The translations under genes and the position numbers were made by a program. A stretch of 64,000 nt of DNA, taken from Prauserella flavalba. GTDB taxonomy: Bacteria > Actinomycetota > Actinomycetes > Mycobacteriales > Pseudonocardiaceae. Every line of letters starts with the position of its first letter. Position 1 is the first letter of the stretch. The DNA lies in assembly GCF_003202235.1 (NCBI RefSeq), contig NZ_MASU01000008.1:1-64000 (forward strand), written 5' to 3'. Shown in pieces: positions 43,141 to 52,923 of this stretch. The notes below the pieces were generated by a model. That model worked only from the letters and a program-made list of their open reading frames with translations, made no database searches and was not told the DNA's origin.

Positions 43141-43761
43141 GTGTCGAAGAAGCGACCGGTCATCGGAGTGCTCGCCCTGCAGGGCGACGTGCGGGAGCAC
43201 GCCGCGATGCTGGAACGGGCGGGAGCCACCGCGGTGCCCGTGCGCAGGCCGCGTGAGCTCGCCGAGGTCGACGGCCTCGTGCTCCCGGGCGGTGAGTCCA
43301 CCACCATGTCGCGCCTGCTGGAGACGTTCGAGCTGCTGGAGCCGCTGCGCGGGCGGCTGGCCGACGGCATGCCCGCGTTCGGCTCGTGCGCGGGCATGAT
43401 CCTGCTGGCGAGGCAGGCGCTCGACGGCCGCGAGGACCAGCACCAGCTCGACGCGCTCGACATGGTGGTGCGGCGCAACGCGTTCGGCCGCCAGGTGGAC
43501 TCGTTCGAGGGCGACCTGGACTTCACCGGTGTCGAGGGCGGCTCGCTGCACGCCGTCTTCATCCGCGCCCCGTGGGTCGAGAAGACCGGCGACGGCGTGG
43601 AGGTGCTCGCCAGGATCCCGCACACCAGGGACGCCGGAGCGGCGGCGGATAGGATCGTCGCGGTCCGCCAGGGGACGGTGCTCGCCACCGCGTTCCACCC
43701 GGAGCTGACGGGGGACGAGCGCGTGCACCGGCTGTTCGTGGGCATCGTGCAGGAGAAGTGA
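43141..43761 (+). CDS. pdxT: pyridoxal 5'-phosphate synthase, glutaminase subunit PdxT
   Basis: The 206-residue class I glutamine amidotransferase supplies ammonia to PdxS. Evidence: [20 protein letters not shown] at the N-terminus, [20 protein letters not shown], the nucleophile Cys in [13 protein letters not shown], and the His-x-Glu pair in [19 protein letters not shown] 43141 is preceded by GGAAGG. It lies 13 bp before yebC, an order shared with mycobacteria, but is separated from pdxS by four inserted genes and the azlD gene. Confidence 0.95.
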   Translation: MSKKRPVIGVLALQGDVREHAAMLERAGATAVPVRRPRELAEVDGLVLPGGESTTMSRLLETFELLEPLRGRLADGMPAFGSCAGMILLARQALDGREDQHQLDALDMVVRRNAFGRQVDSFEGDLDFTGVEGGSLHAVFIRAPWVEKTGDGVEVLARIPHTRDAGAAADRIVAVRQGTVLATAFHPELTGDERVHRLFVGIVQEK

Positions 43762-43774
43762 TTTTGGAGGAGAG

Positions 43775-44524
43775 ATGAGCGGCCACTCCAAGTGGGCCAC
43801 CACCAAGCACAAGAAGGCCGCCCTCGACGCCAAGCGTGGCAAGCTGTTCGCGAGACTGATCAAGAACATCGAGGTCGCCGCGCGGACCGGCGGGGGCGAC
43901 CCGGACGGCAACCCGACGCTGTACGACGCCATCCAGAAGGCGAAGAAGAACTCCGTCCCCCAGGACAACATCGAGCGCGCGCGCAAGCGCGGCGCCGGTG
44001 AGGAGGCCGGTGGCGCCGACTGGCAGAACATCACGTACGAGGGCTACGGCCCCAACGGCGTGGCCGTGCTGATCGAATGCCTCACCGACAACAAGAACCG
44101 CGCCGCCTCCGAGGTGCGCACCGCGCTGACCCGCAACGGCGGCTCGCTCGCCGACCCCGGCTCGGTCGCGTACCTGTTCAACCGCAAGGGCGTCGTGCTC
44201 ATGCCCAAGGGCGAGCTGTCCGAGGACGACGTGCTCATGGCCGTGCTCGACGCGGGCGCGGAGGAGGTCAACGACCTCGGGGAGAGCTTCGAGATCGTCT
44301 CGGAGGCCGGTGACCTCGTCGGCGTGCGGTCGGCACTGCAGGAGGCCGGGTACGACTACGAGTCGGCGGAGGCGAACTTCCTGCCGTCGGTCAACGTGCC
44401 GCTGGACGCCGAGGGCGCCAAGAAGGTCTTCCGGCTGATCGACGCGCTCGAGGACTGCGACGACGTGCAGAACGTCTACGCGAACTTCGACGTTTCCGAC
44501 GAGGTCATGGCCGAGGTCGGCTGA
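43775..44524 (+). CDS. YebC/PmpR-family protein (TACO1-like)
   Basis: The 249-residue protein starts [20 protein letters not shown], the invariant opening of the YebC family, followed by [20 protein letters not shown] and the later blocks [19 protein letters not shown] and [20 protein letters not shown]. Family members act as transcription regulators or aid translation of difficult peptides. GGAGGAGAG precedes the ATG. Location just upstream of ruvCAB, with small genes between, matches the common pdxT-yebC-ruv order. Confidence 0.95.
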   Translation: MSGHSKWATTKHKKAALDAKRGKLFARLIKNIEVAARTGGGDPDGNPTLYDAIQKAKKNSVPQDNIERARKRGAGEEAGGADWQNITYEGYGPNGVAVLIECLTDNKNRAASEVRTALTRNGGSLADPGSVAYLFNRKGVVLMPKGELSEDDVLMAVLDAGAEEVNDLGESFEIVSEAGDLVGVRSALQEAGYDYESAEANFLPSVNVPLDAEGAKKVFRLIDALEDCDDVQNVYANFDVSDEVMAEVG

Positions 44525-44530
44525 CGTCCG

Positions 44531-44704
44531 TCAGCGCGGGCAGGAGGAGCAGCCGCCGGAGAACACGGTGTAGGCCAGCAGGCGCTCCTCCGTGGAGTTG
44601 AGCCGCTCACCGGTCATGAGCTTGAGCTCGGCGGCCAGGATCTGGTCCTGCAGGTCCTCGCTGCCGCCCTGCGGCGGCGGGGACTTCAGCGTGGGGTCGG
44701 TCAT
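44531..44704 (-). CDS. small protein with C-terminal CxxC motif
   Basis: The frame encodes 57 residues: a Pro/Gly-rich start, an amphipathic helix (EDLQDQILAAELKLMTGERL) and the tail LLAYTVFSGGCSSCPR. ATG 44704 has GGGAAG upstream. I do not recognise a family. The GG-CSSCPR tail might bind metal or, more speculatively, be a processed peptide; no maturation genes are adjacent. It is convergent with yebC (6 bp apart). Confidence 0.55.
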   Translation of the reverse strand: MTDPTLKSPPPQGGSEDLQDQILAAELKLMTGERLNSTEERLLAYTVFSGGCSSCPR

Positions 44705-44853
44705 GGGGTCTTCCCGTGGGGTCGGGTGCGGGTTGGTCGATGGTAGGCGCCCTCGGCCGCCGGAGCGTAGGAACTGCGTCACGTCCGGCGGTCCGGGATT
44801 CCCACTCGGGTCTCCGTTGAACCCCTTGGGGGCTCGCGCGGCCGTACGGCACA

Positions 44854-45378
44854 ATGGCCGCCGTGACGTCCGAAACCGTTGCCGACGACAAAGACCAGCA
44901 GCTGCGTGAGTGGATCGTCGCGCAAGCGGAGAAACGCGGCAACGCGGTGATCACCGTGGCCGCGGACGGCAACGGGGCCGGCTTTGCCTTCACCGTGTGC
45001 GCGTGGGCGATGCACGAGGTGCCGGAGGCGGTGGTGGTCGGGCTCCCCGGCGAGTTCGCGCCCGTGCTCCTCGACGCCTACGTCGACCGCGCGGCCGCGG
45101 GCGAGAAGTTCGAATTCGGCAAGCTGTACAACGATTTCTTCGAGGGTGTGCCGGTGACCTTCGAGCAGGTCGCGCCGGGGCACTACCCCGAATTCTTCGG
45201 CAGCGCGTTCCTCGTCTACCCCGACGGCGACTTCCCCGCCGTGCAGATCATCGTGCCGACCCCCTCGGGCCACTGGCCGTGGCAGGAGGGTGCGCCGGAG
45301 GGGTTCGCCGCGTGGCAGCCGGTGCTGACGATGACCGGCAGGCCGGAGAGCTGGACGCCGGGCGTCGACGGGCCCTGA
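44854..45378 (+). CDS. DUF4262-like hypothetical protein
   Basis: The 174-residue soluble protein reads GNAVITVAADGNGAGFAFTV, HEVPEAVVVGLPGEFAPVLL, AAGEKFEFGKLYNDF and HYPEFFGSAFLVYPDGDFPA. The pattern of an N-terminal strand-rich segment followed by a conserved Tyr/Pro region is that of DUF4262, known from many actinobacteria, with no assigned activity. ATG 44854 or GTG 44863 could be the start. Confidence 0.75.
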   Translation: MAAVTSETVADDKDQQLREWIVAQAEKRGNAVITVAADGNGAGFAFTVCAWAMHEVPEAVVVGLPGEFAPVLLDAYVDRAAAGEKFEFGKLYNDFFEGVPVTFEQVAPGHYPEFFGSAFLVYPDGDFPAVQIIVPTPSGHWPWQEGAPEGFAAWQPVLTMTGRPESWTPGVDGP

Positions 45379-45510
45379 CCGTCCACATCGGATAGACAGG
45401 GGGTGGAATTCGGCCCCCGTTCTCCTCGTGCTCGCCCGCACGCCGGGCGCCGCTCATGAGCGACCACGAAAGTCCTCCCGGGCACCGTGCCCGCAGGTGA
45501 GGAGGATGTC

Positions 45511-46434
45511 GTGGAACAGAGCGGAATCTCGAGACGTGGGGCGCTCGGACTGGCGGGCGTCGCGGGGGCCGCGGGGCTCGTTGTCGCCTCGGGGACGGCG
45601 AACGCCGCGGGCCAGGGCAAGGCCGTCATCGGCGAGGCCAAGGGCACGAATCTGCACGTGATGTCGTTCAACATCCGGCTGGACACCAAGGCCGCGCCCG
45701 GCACGCCGGACTCCTGGACCGACCGGCGCCCGGTGCTGGCGCGCTTCCTCGACGTGGAGCGGCCGACCGTGCTCGGCGTCCAGGAGGCGCTGTACCACCA
45801 GGTGAAGCAGGTGAGTGCCGACCTGCCGGGGCACTACGACTGGATCGGGCTCGGCCGCGAGGGCGGCGGCCGCGGCGAGTTCATGGCGATCTACTACGAC
45901 GCCCGCAGGCTCGAACCGCTCGATCTCGACCACTTCTGGCTCTCCGACACCCCGAACGTCATCGGCTCGACGTCGTGGGGCAACAACGTGATCAGGATGG
46001 TCACGTGGGTGCGCTTCGCGGACCGCCGCACCGGCACCGAGTTCGTCCACGTCAACACGCACTTCGACCACCAGTCCGAACCCTCGCGCCAGCGCAGCGC
46101 CGCGCTCGTGCGCGACCGGATCGCCGGCTTCGACCCCGCGCTGCCCGTGGTGCTCACCGGCGACTTCAACACCCCGGCACCCGGCTCCGAGTCCTACCGC
46201 GTCCTCGTCACCGACGGCGGGCTCACCGACACGTGGCTGGCGGGCAGGCAGTTGACCCCGGAATGGGGAACGTTCCCGAACTACCGGGACCCGGTGCTCG
46301 GCGCGAACCGCATCGACTGGGTGCTCGCCAGCGCCCGCGTCGACGTGCTCGCCGCCGCGATCAACACGTTCCGCCTGCGTGGCCGCTACCCGTCCGACCA
46401 CACGCCCGTGCAGGCGCTCGTGCGCTGCGCCTGA
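45511..46434 (+). CDS. exported endonuclease/exonuclease/phosphatase-family protein
   Basis: The 307-residue protein has a twin-arginine signal (ISRRGALGLAGVAGAAGLVV, then ASGTANA as a likely cleavage site) and the full metal-dependent phosphodiesterase/phosphatase fold: VMSFNIRLD, LGVQEALYHQ, FVHVNTHFDH, VVLTGDFNTP, NRIDWVLAS and PSDHTPVQAL. Relatives include secreted nucleases and sphingomyelinase-like or inositol-phosphatase-like enzymes; the substrate is unknown. GTG 45511 is chosen because GAGGAGG lies 5 bp upstream; an ATG at 45487 is also in frame. Confidence 0.9.
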   Translation: MEQSGISRRGALGLAGVAGAAGLVVASGTANAAGQGKAVIGEAKGTNLHVMSFNIRLDTKAAPGTPDSWTDRRPVLARFLDVERPTVLGVQEALYHQVKQVSADLPGHYDWIGLGREGGGRGEFMAIYYDARRLEPLDLDHFWLSDTPNVIGSTSWGNNVIRMVTWVRFADRRTGTEFVHVNTHFDHQSEPSRQRSAALVRDRIAGFDPALPVVLTGDFNTPAPGSESYRVLVTDGGLTDTWLAGRQLTPEWGTFPNYRDPVLGANRIDWVLASARVDVLAAAINTFRLRGRYPSDHTPVQALVRCA

Positions 46435-46516
46435 CCCGGCGCGCCTCGTCCTCCCCTCGCCGCGCAGCGGGTAGCCTTCGTGCTCGAACTGGTGTTCGTG
46501 GCGAGAGGGAGGCCCG

Positions 46517-47116
46517 TTGCGCGTGCTCGGTGTCGACCCCGGGCTGACCCGATGCGGGCTCGGTGTCGTGGACGGCGGCCTCGGCCGCACGGTCACCTGC
46601 GTGGCCGTCGACGTCGTGCGCACGCCGCCCGACGCCGACCTCGCGGGCAGGCTGCTTCAGGTCGCCGACGCCGTCGAGGAGTGGCTCGACACGTACCGAC
46701 CCGAGGCCGTCGCCGTCGAGCGGGTGTTCAGCCAGCACAACGTGCGCACCGTGATGGGCACCGCGCAGGCGGGCGGAGTCGTGGCGCTCAGCGCGGCGCG
46801 CCGGGGCCTTCCGGTCGTCTTCCACACGCCCAGTGAGGTCAAGGCCGCCGTCACCGGCTCGGGCCGGGCCGACAAGGCGCAGGTCACCGGCATGGTGACC
46901 CGGCTGCTCAAGCTCGCGCAGGCGCCGAGCCCCGCCGACGCCGCCGACGCGCTCGCGCTCGCCATCTGCCACCTGTGGCGGGAGCCGATGCGCGCGCGAC
47001 TGGCCGAGGCGGAGGCGCGGGCGGCGCAGCTCGCCAGGACCCACCGCGCGCGGCTGGCCGCCGCGGCGAAGCAGAAGCCCGGGCAGGGCGGGAAAACGCT
47101 GGGAGCGAAGCGATGA
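46517..47116 (+). CDS. ruvC: Holliday junction resolvase RuvC
   Basis: The 199-residue endonuclease resolves Holliday junctions with RuvAB. Catalytic acids are the Asp in [13 protein letters not shown], the Glu in [12 protein letters not shown] and the pair in [16 protein letters not shown]-terminal basic tail of about 35 residues is longer than in E. coli but normal for this group. TTG 46517 follows AGGGAGG. The stop overlaps ruvA (ATGA). Confidence 0.96.
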   Translation: MRVLGVDPGLTRCGLGVVDGGLGRTVTCVAVDVVRTPPDADLAGRLLQVADAVEEWLDTYRPEAVAVERVFSQHNVRTVMGTAQAGGVVALSAARRGLPVVFHTPSEVKAAVTGSGRADKAQVTGMVTRLLKLAQAPSPADAADALALAICHLWREPMRARLAEAEARAAQLARTHRARLAAAAKQKPGQGGKTLGAKR

Positions 47117-47712
47117 TCTCCTCGGTGCGCGGAGAGGTGCTCTCCGTCGGGCTCGACCACGTGGTGGTGGAGGTGGGCGGGGTCGGGCTCGCCGTGCAGG
47201 CCACGCCCTCGACGCTTGCGACCCTGCGCCGGGGCGAGGAGACGCGCCTGTTCACCTCGCTCGTGGTGCGGGAGGACTCGCTGACGCTCTTCGGGTTCGC
47301 CGACGCCGAGGCGCGCGAGCTGTTCGGCCTGCTCCAGACCGTCTCGGGCATCGGTCCCCGGCTCGCGCTCGCCGCGCTGGCCGTGCTCGATCCCGACAAG
47401 CTGCGCACCGCGCTGGCCGAGGGCAACATCACCGTGCTCACGCAGGTGCCGGGCATCGGGCGCAAGGGCGCCGAGCGGCTCACGCTGGAGCTGCGGGACA
47501 AGGTGCTCGCCGCTGAGCCCTCGGGTGCGGCCGCGGGCGGCGCCACCGCCGCGAGCGCCGTGCGCTCCGAGGTCGTCGAGGCGCTCGTGGGGCTGGGCTT
47601 TCCCGTCAAACAGGCCGAGCAGGCGGTGGACAAGGTCGTCGCGGCCGACGCGGGAGCCGACACCTCCAGCGTGCTGCGGGCCGCGCTCACCACCCTCGGC
47701 CGAAAGCGCTGA
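47113..47712 (+). CDS. ruvA: Holliday junction DNA helicase subunit RuvA
   Basis: The 199-residue protein binds four-way junctions. [20 protein letters not shown] starts the OB-fold domain; two helix-hairpin-helix motifs are in [20 protein letters not shown] and [20 protein letters not shown]; a Gly/Ala linker leads to the RuvB-binding domain III ([20 protein letters not shown]). Start codon overlaps ruvC; ruvB follows. Confidence 0.96.
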   Translation: MISSVRGEVLSVGLDHVVVEVGGVGLAVQATPSTLATLRRGEETRLFTSLVVREDSLTLFGFADAEARELFGLLQTVSGIGPRLALAALAVLDPDKLRTALAEGNITVLTQVPGIGRKGAERLTLELRDKVLAAEPSGAAAGGATAASAVRSEVVEALVGLGFPVKQAEQAVDKVVAADAGADTSSVLRAALTTLGRKR

Positions 47713-47721
47713 CCCGGAACC

Positions 47722-48792
47722 ATGGACGATGGTCACATGACCGACTTCGAGCCCGACGAAGCGGCGCTGTCGGCGTTGCCGCAGACCGGGGAGCGCGAGG
47801 TCGAGACGGCGCTGCGGCCCCGCCTGCTCGCCGACTTCGTGGGCCAGCCGCGCGTGCGCGAGCAGCTCAGCCTCGTGCTGGAGAGCGCTCGCAAGCGGGG
47901 CGTCCCGCCCGACCACGTGCTGCTCTCCGGCCCGCCGGGGCTCGGCAAGACGAGCATGGCGATGATCATCGCGGCGGAGCTCGGCGCCTCGATCCGCATC
48001 ACGTCCGGCCCCGCGCTGGAGCGCGCGGGCGACCTCGCCGCGATGCTGTCCAACCTCGCCGAGGGCGACGTGCTGTTCATCGACGAGATCCACCGCATCG
48101 CGCGGCCGGCCGAGGAGATGCTGTATCTGGCGATGGAGGACTTCCGCGTCGACGTGGTGGTCGGCAAGGGACCGGGCGCGACGAGCATCCCGCTGGAGAT
48201 CGCGCCGTTCACGCTGGTCGGCGCTACCACGCGGTCCGGGGCGCTGACGGGTCCGCTGCGCGACCGGTTCGGTTTCACCGGCCAGATGGAGTTCTACACG
48301 CCGGAGGAGCTGGAGCAGGTCGTGCAGCGCTCGGCCGACCTGCTCGGCATCTCCGTCGACCCGCAGGGCCGCGCCGAGATCGCCCGGCGCTCGCGCGGGA
48401 CCCCGCGGATCGCGAACCGGCTGCTGCGCCGCGTCCGGGACTACGCGGAGGTGCGGGCCGACGGCACCGGCACGCTCGACGTGGTCAGGGCGGCGCTGGC
48501 GGTCTACGACGTCGACGAGCTGGGACTCGACCGGCTCGACCGCGCGGTGCTGGCCGCGCTCGTGCGGTCCTTCGGTGGTGGCCCGGTGGGCGTGTCCACG
48601 CTCGCGGTGGCCGTGGGGGAGGAGCCGACGACGGTCGAAGAGGTGTGTGAGCCTTATCTCGTGCGCGCGGGTATGCTCGCGCGCACCCCGCGTGGTCGCG
48701 TCGCTACCGCGGCCGCGTGGGAGCACCTTGGGCTGCAGGCACCGGCCGACGTCACCGGGGTTGACGCGGTGGCGCCGACCCTGTTCGACTGA
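47722..48792 (+). CDS. ruvB: Holliday junction branch migration ATPase RuvB
   Basis: The 356-residue AAA+ motor drives branch migration. Walker A is [20 protein letters not shown], Walker [21 protein letters not shown], sensor region [20 protein letters not shown] and a C-terminal winged helix ([20 protein letters not shown]). MDDGHMTD gives two close starts, 47722 and 47737. The first spaces the gene 9 bp after ruvA. Confidence 0.96.
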   Translation: MDDGHMTDFEPDEAALSALPQTGEREVETALRPRLLADFVGQPRVREQLSLVLESARKRGVPPDHVLLSGPPGLGKTSMAMIIAAELGASIRITSGPALERAGDLAAMLSNLAEGDVLFIDEIHRIARPAEEMLYLAMEDFRVDVVVGKGPGATSIPLEIAPFTLVGATTRSGALTGPLRDRFGFTGQMEFYTPEELEQVVQRSADLLGISVDPQGRAEIARRSRGTPRIANRLLRRVRDYAEVRADGTGTLDVVRAALAVYDVDELGLDRLDRAVLAALVRSFGGGPVGVSTLAVAVGEEPTTVEEVCEPYLVRAGMLARTPRGRVATAAAWEHLGLQAPADVTGVDAVAPTLFD

Positions 48793-48916
48793 GAAAGCGC
48801 GAGGTGCGCGTGCCGGGCGGTGCTGGCATTCCCGGCGGTACCTGGCACACTCGACAGAGCACATTCAGACAAACTCGGACGTTTCGCTACCGGCGGCGTC
48901 CTCCGAATGGAGAACC

Positions 48917-49321
48917 ATGGAAGGCCTTTTCCTGCCGCTGCTGCTGATGCTCGTCGTCGCGATTCCCCTGGTCATGGGTACGCGCAAGCAGAAGCGGATG
49001 ATGGCGCAGCAGCAGGAGCTGCAGAACAGCCTGGCCCCCGGTGACCGCGTGATGACCACCTCCGGTCTGTACGCGACCGTGGCCGACGCCAGCGACGAGA
49101 CCACGATCGACCTCGAGATCGCCGACGGCGTGGTCACCACCTGGCTGCGGCAGGCCGTGCGCGAGAAGATCAACCCGGTCGCCGACGACGAGCCGGCCTC
49201 CGACGAGGAGGGCGACACGGCACTCGTTGAGGACTCCACGGTCGCCGAGGCCGACGAGAAGGAGACCGAGGCCGCCAAGGGCCCGCAGGTCGCCCCGCCG
49301 CTCGAGCACGGCAAGAAGTAG
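48917..49321 (+). CDS. yajC: preprotein translocase subunit YajC
   Basis: The 134-residue protein has one N-terminal membrane helix (LFLPLLLMLVVAIPLVMGTR), the conserved segment QQELQNSLAPGDRVMTTSGL and an acidic C-terminal tail typical of actinobacterial YajC. It associates with SecDF at the translocon. The gene precedes secD and secF, the usual order. ATG 48917 follows GGAGAACC. Confidence 0.94.
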   Translation: MEGLFLPLLLMLVVAIPLVMGTRKQKRMMAQQQELQNSLAPGDRVMTTSGLYATVADASDETTIDLEIADGVVTTWLRQAVREKINPVADDEPASDEEGDTALVEDSTVAEADEKETEAAKGPQVAPPLEHGKK

Positions 49322-49364
49322 AGGCTCGACCCGTTCACGTCGGTGCGCCACGCTCCGGCGCGGG

Positions 49365-49419
49365 GCGAACACGGCGTTCACGCAGCACCGAGTACTGTCT
49401 CGGTGCTGCGTGTGTTCGC
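49365..49419. repeat. nested hairpin between yajC and secD
   Basis: GCAGCACCGAG (49382-49392) and CTCGGTGCTGC (49399-49409) form an 11-bp perfect stem; GCGAACAC (49365-49372) and GTGTTCGC (49412-49419) can close an outer stem. No T-run follows, so it may be an attenuator or an RNA stability element rather than a plain terminator. Confidence 0.6.
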
Positions 49420-49494
49420 TGTCTCACCAAGGCGGCGGGCGTGTGCGGTGCGACCCGTTAGCCGCTGTACCCAGTTCGAGGAGACCGACCGACC

Positions 49495-51189
49495 GTGGCA
49501 CCACCGGCCGGGCAGATCCGCCCGGGACGCTACCTCAGCTTTTTCGTCCTGATCATCGTCGTGCTGTACGGACTGGTGTTTCTCACCGGTGACCGGCAGC
49601 CAACGCCGAAGCTGGGCATCGACCTGCAGGGCGGAACCCGGGTCACCCTGACCGCGCGCACCCCGGACGGCTCCGAGCCGTCGCGGGAGCAGCTGCAGCA
49701 GGCCCGCCAGATCATCGAGACCCGCGTCAACGGAATCGGCGTGAGCGGCGCCGAGGTGCTCCTCGACGGCAGCAACGTCGTCATCACCGTGCCCGGCGAC
49801 GAGGGCGAGCAGGCCAAGACCCTCGGCCGGACCGCGAAACTGGGCTTCCGCCAGGTCCTCTACGCGGAACCCGCGGGCGCCGCCCCGCAGCAGCAGCAGC
49901 CCGGTACCGGACAGGCCCCGGAGTCCTCGACGCCGCCGACGGGCGAGTCCCAGCCACCCGCCGACGGCGGTGGCAGCGCGCCGCAGGCGGCCCAGCAGCA
50001 GGACGACGACCAGACGCCGGAGCAGAAGGCCGCAGCCGAGATCAGGGCGGCGAAAGAGGCCCGGCAGAACCAGGCGCTGGTGCCCGCCAACCCGGGCGAC
50101 CAGGCCGCCGTCGCCGCCGCGCAGCAGCTCCAGGCGCAGACGCTCGCCGAGCTGCAGTGCAGGCCCGGCTCGGCCGACCCGCTCGTCGGCAACGACGATC
50201 CGAAGCTGCCGCTGGCGACCTGCAACGAGGACGGCACGGAGAAGTACATCCTCGGGCCGGTGTTCCTGGAGGGCACCGAGATCGAGGACGCCTCGTCCGG
50301 CTACAACCAGCAGCGCGGTGGCTGGGTCGTGAACCTGACCTTCAAGAGCGGTGGCGCCGACACCTGGGCCGACTTCACCGCCGCCAACGTCAACCAGCGC
50401 GCCGCGTTCGTGCTCGACACCAAGGTCGTGTCGGCGCCGAACATCACCGAGGCCATCCCCAACGGCCAGACGGAGATCAACGGCCAGTTCACGCAGCAGG
50501 AGGCCAAGAACCTGGCCGACGTGCTGAAGTACGGCTCGCTGCCGCTGTCGTTCTCGTCCTCGGACGCCACCACCGTGTCGGCGACCCTGGGACTCGCCTC
50601 CCTGGAGGCCGGGCTGATCGCGGGCGCGATCGGGATCGCGCTGGTGTTCGTCTACTGCCTGATCTACTACCGCATGCTCGGCGTGCTGACGGTGCTGTCG
50701 CTCGCGCTGTCGGCCGCGATCGTCTACGCGGTGCTGGTGCTGCTCGGCCGCTGGGTCGGGTTCACCCTCGACCTCGCGGGCGTCGCCGGGTTCATCATCG
50801 CCATCGGTGTCACCGCCGACTCGTTCGTCGTCTACTTCGAACGGCTCAAGGACGAGATGCGTGAGGGCAGGACGTTCCGCTCCGCGGTGCCGCGAGGCTG
50901 GCTGCGGGCCAGGCGGACCATTCTCGCCTCCGACGCGATCATGTTCCTGGCCGCGGGCGTGCTCTACGTGCTCGCGGTCGGCGAGGTGAAGGGCTTCGCC
51001 TTCACCCTGGGCATGTCGACGGTGCTCGACCTGATCGTCGTCTTCCTCGTGACCCATCCGCTCGTGGCGCTCATCGCGAAGTCGAAGAGGCTGTCGAGCC
51101 CGAAGCTCTCGGGACTGGGTGCCGTGCAGAAACTCGGGGCCAAACGCAGGTCCACCAGCCATGTCGGCGCGACCGCGAAGGAGGCGTGA
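49495..51189 (+). CDS. secD: protein translocase subunit SecD
   Basis: The 564-residue SecD uses the proton gradient to help protein export. One N-terminal helix is followed by the P1 region beginning KLGIDLQGGTRVTLTARTPD, then the conserved P4 segment and five C-terminal helices (GLIAGAIGIALVFVYCLIYY on). A Gln/Pro/Glu-rich low-complexity insert fills about residues 120-215 (APQQQQPGTGQAPESSTPPT and onward), typical in position but long. GTG 49495 is the start. secF follows after 1 bp. Confidence 0.95.
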   Translation: MAPPAGQIRPGRYLSFFVLIIVVLYGLVFLTGDRQPTPKLGIDLQGGTRVTLTARTPDGSEPSREQLQQARQIIETRVNGIGVSGAEVLLDGSNVVITVPGDEGEQAKTLGRTAKLGFRQVLYAEPAGAAPQQQQPGTGQAPESSTPPTGESQPPADGGGSAPQAAQQQDDDQTPEQKAAAEIRAAKEARQNQALVPANPGDQAAVAAAQQLQAQTLAELQCRPGSADPLVGNDDPKLPLATCNEDGTEKYILGPVFLEGTEIEDASSGYNQQRGGWVVNLTFKSGGADTWADFTAANVNQRAAFVLDTKVVSAPNITEAIPNGQTEINGQFTQQEAKNLADVLKYGSLPLSFSSSDATTVSATLGLASLEAGLIAGAIGIALVFVYCLIYYRMLGVLTVLSLALSAAIVYAVLVLLGRWVGFTLDLAGVAGFIIAIGVTADSFVVYFERLKDEMREGRTFRSAVPRGWLRARRTILASDAIMFLAAGVLYVLAVGEVKGFAFTLGMSTVLDLIVVFLVTHPLVALIAKSKRLSSPKLSGLGAVQKLGAKRRSTSHVGATAKEA

Positions 51190-51190
51190 C

Positions 51191-52408
51191 GTGGCCGGGA
51201 AGGAGCACAAGGAGTCCGTGTTCACCCGCCTCTACACGGGCACCGGCGCGTTCGACATCGTCGGGCACCGCAAGCGGTGGTTCATCGCCTTCGGGATCCT
51301 GATGCTCGTGTGCATCGGCTCGATGGGCATCAAGGGCTTCAACCTCGGGATCGAGTTCGAGGGCGGCACCCAGATCCAGCTGCCGGCCCAGGGCGCGCAG
51401 GGGCCCATCGACCCCGACGAGGCGAAACAGGTCTTCTCGAGCGCGATCGGCGAGAACGCCTCCGAGGCCCAGCAGGTCGGTGTCGGCGAGGCCGCCACCA
51501 TCCAGCTGCGCTCCAGCACCCTTGACACGGCCCAGGTCGACCAGGTCAAGCAGGCGCTGTTCACCGAGCTGCAGCCGCTGGACTCCAGCGGGCAGCCGAG
51601 CAGGGCCGTCATCAGCGACAGCGCGGTCAGCGCGTCGTGGGGCGGGGAGATCTCGCAGCAGGCACTGATCGCGCTCGCCGTGTTCATCGTGCTGGTGACG
51701 ATCTTCCTGATCCTCTACTTCGAGAAGTGGATGGCCGTCGCGGCGCTCATCGCGCTCATCCACGACATCGTGGTCACCGCGGGTGTCTACTCGCTGGTGG
51801 GCTTCGAGGTGACGCCCGCGACCGTGATCGGTCTGCTGACGATCCTCGGCTTCTCGCTGTACGACACGGTGGTGGTGTTCGACAAGGTCAAGGAGAACAC
51901 CCGTGGCCTGCTGAACCTCACCCGGCGCACGTATCCCGAGGCCGCCAACCTCGCGTTGAACCAGACGCTGATGCGCTCGATCAACACGTCGGTCATCGCG
52001 CTGCTGCCGGTGCTCGGCCTGCTGATCGTCGGCTACGTGCTGCTCGGTGCGGGTACCCTGCAGGACCTCGCGCTCGTGCAGCTCACCGGCATGCTCGCCG
52101 GCGTGCTGTCGTCGGTGCTGCTGGCCACGCCGCTGCTGGTGTTCTTCAAGATGCGCGACCCGAAGTACCAGCAGCAGGCCGAGCGCGTGCACGCCCGCCG
52201 CGCGAACCAGGCCCGCAAGGCGACCGAGCGCGAGGCTGACGAGGCCTTCGACCCCGCCGACGACGAGGCGCTGGCCACCGAGCTGCGCCGCGAGGAGGCG
52301 TACGCGGCGGCCGCGAGCGTCCCCGCGCGCCACCCGAAGGCGGCGGAGAAGCGGCAGCAGCGCGGCGGCAGGCCCACCGGCAAGCCGACGGGCAAGCGCA
52401 GGCGATGA
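51191..52408 (+). CDS. secF: protein translocase subunit SecF
   Basis: The 405-residue SecF partner has IKGFNLGIEFEGGTQIQLPA after the first helix and the conserved block GLLTILGFSLYDTVVVFDKV, followed by NQTLMRSINTSVIALLPVLG. Six membrane helices are visible. A charged C-terminal tail rich in Arg, Ala and Glu (about residues 315-405) is longer than the core family. GTG 51191 starts one base after the secD stop; apt overlaps its end by 4 bp. Confidence 0.95.
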   Translation: MAGKEHKESVFTRLYTGTGAFDIVGHRKRWFIAFGILMLVCIGSMGIKGFNLGIEFEGGTQIQLPAQGAQGPIDPDEAKQVFSSAIGENASEAQQVGVGEAATIQLRSSTLDTAQVDQVKQALFTELQPLDSSGQPSRAVISDSAVSASWGGEISQQALIALAVFIVLVTIFLILYFEKWMAVAALIALIHDIVVTAGVYSLVGFEVTPATVIGLLTILGFSLYDTVVVFDKVKENTRGLLNLTRRTYPEAANLALNQTLMRSINTSVIALLPVLGLLIVGYVLLGAGTLQDLALVQLTGMLAGVLSSVLLATPLLVFFKMRDPKYQQQAERVHARRANQARKATEREADEAFDPADDEALATELRREEAYAAAASVPARHPKAAEKRQQRGGRPTGKPTGKRRR

Positions 52409-52923
52409 AGCTCGACGAGGCACTGGATCTCGTCGCGGAGGTTCCCGACTTCCCCGAGCCGGGCGTGCTTTTCCGTGACCTGACGCCGCTGTTCGGCAGC
52501 GCGGCCGGGTTCGCCGCCGTCGTCGACGCGCTCGGCGAGGCCGTCGGCGACGGCGTGGACCGCCTGGCCGCGGTGGAGGCACGGGGCTTCGTGCTGGCCG
52601 CGGCGGTCGGCTACGCGCGCGGGCTCGGGGTGGCGCTGGTGCGCAAGCCGGGCAAGCTGCCCTCCGTGGCGGGCCGGGTCGACTACGCGCTCGAATACGG
52701 CACCGCGACGCTGGAACTGCCGTCCGGTTCCGTGGCCGCGGGCGAGCGGGTCGCCATCGTCGACGACGTGCTCGCCACCGGCGGCACCGTCGCCGCCACG
52801 GCCGAGCTGATCAAGGGCGCGGGGGCCGAGGCGACCGGCGTGGCCGTGGTGCTGGAGCTGGCGGCCCTCGGCGGCAGGGCGCGGCTGGCCGGCCTGCCGG
52901 TGCACGCGCTGCGCACCCTCTAG
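52405..52923 (+). CDS. apt: adenine phosphoribosyltransferase
   Basis: The 172-residue enzyme salvages adenine to AMP with PRPP. It shows VPDFPEPGVLFRDLTPLFGS, the AAVEARGFVLAAAVGYARGL block, the flexible loop LVRKPGKLPSVAG, EYGTATLELPSGSV and the PRPP site VAIVDDVLATGGTVAATAEL. ATGA overlap with secF. Its TAG stop at 52921-52923 lies inside the CTAG that begins a MITE-like element, so the insertion may have replaced the original end. Confidence 0.95.
   Translation: MKLDEALDLVAEVPDFPEPGVLFRDLTPLFGSAAGFAAVVDALGEAVGDGVDRLAAVEARGFVLAAAVGYARGLGVALVRKPGKLPSVAGRVDYALEYGTATLELPSGSVAAGERVAIVDDVLATGGTVAATAELIKGAGAEATGVAVVLELAALGGRARLAGLPVHALRTL

Noticed and set aside
49378-52582. Long minus-strand frames opposite secD and secF
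   Set aside because: Low-information Arg/Leu/Gly-rich shadows with no start signals.
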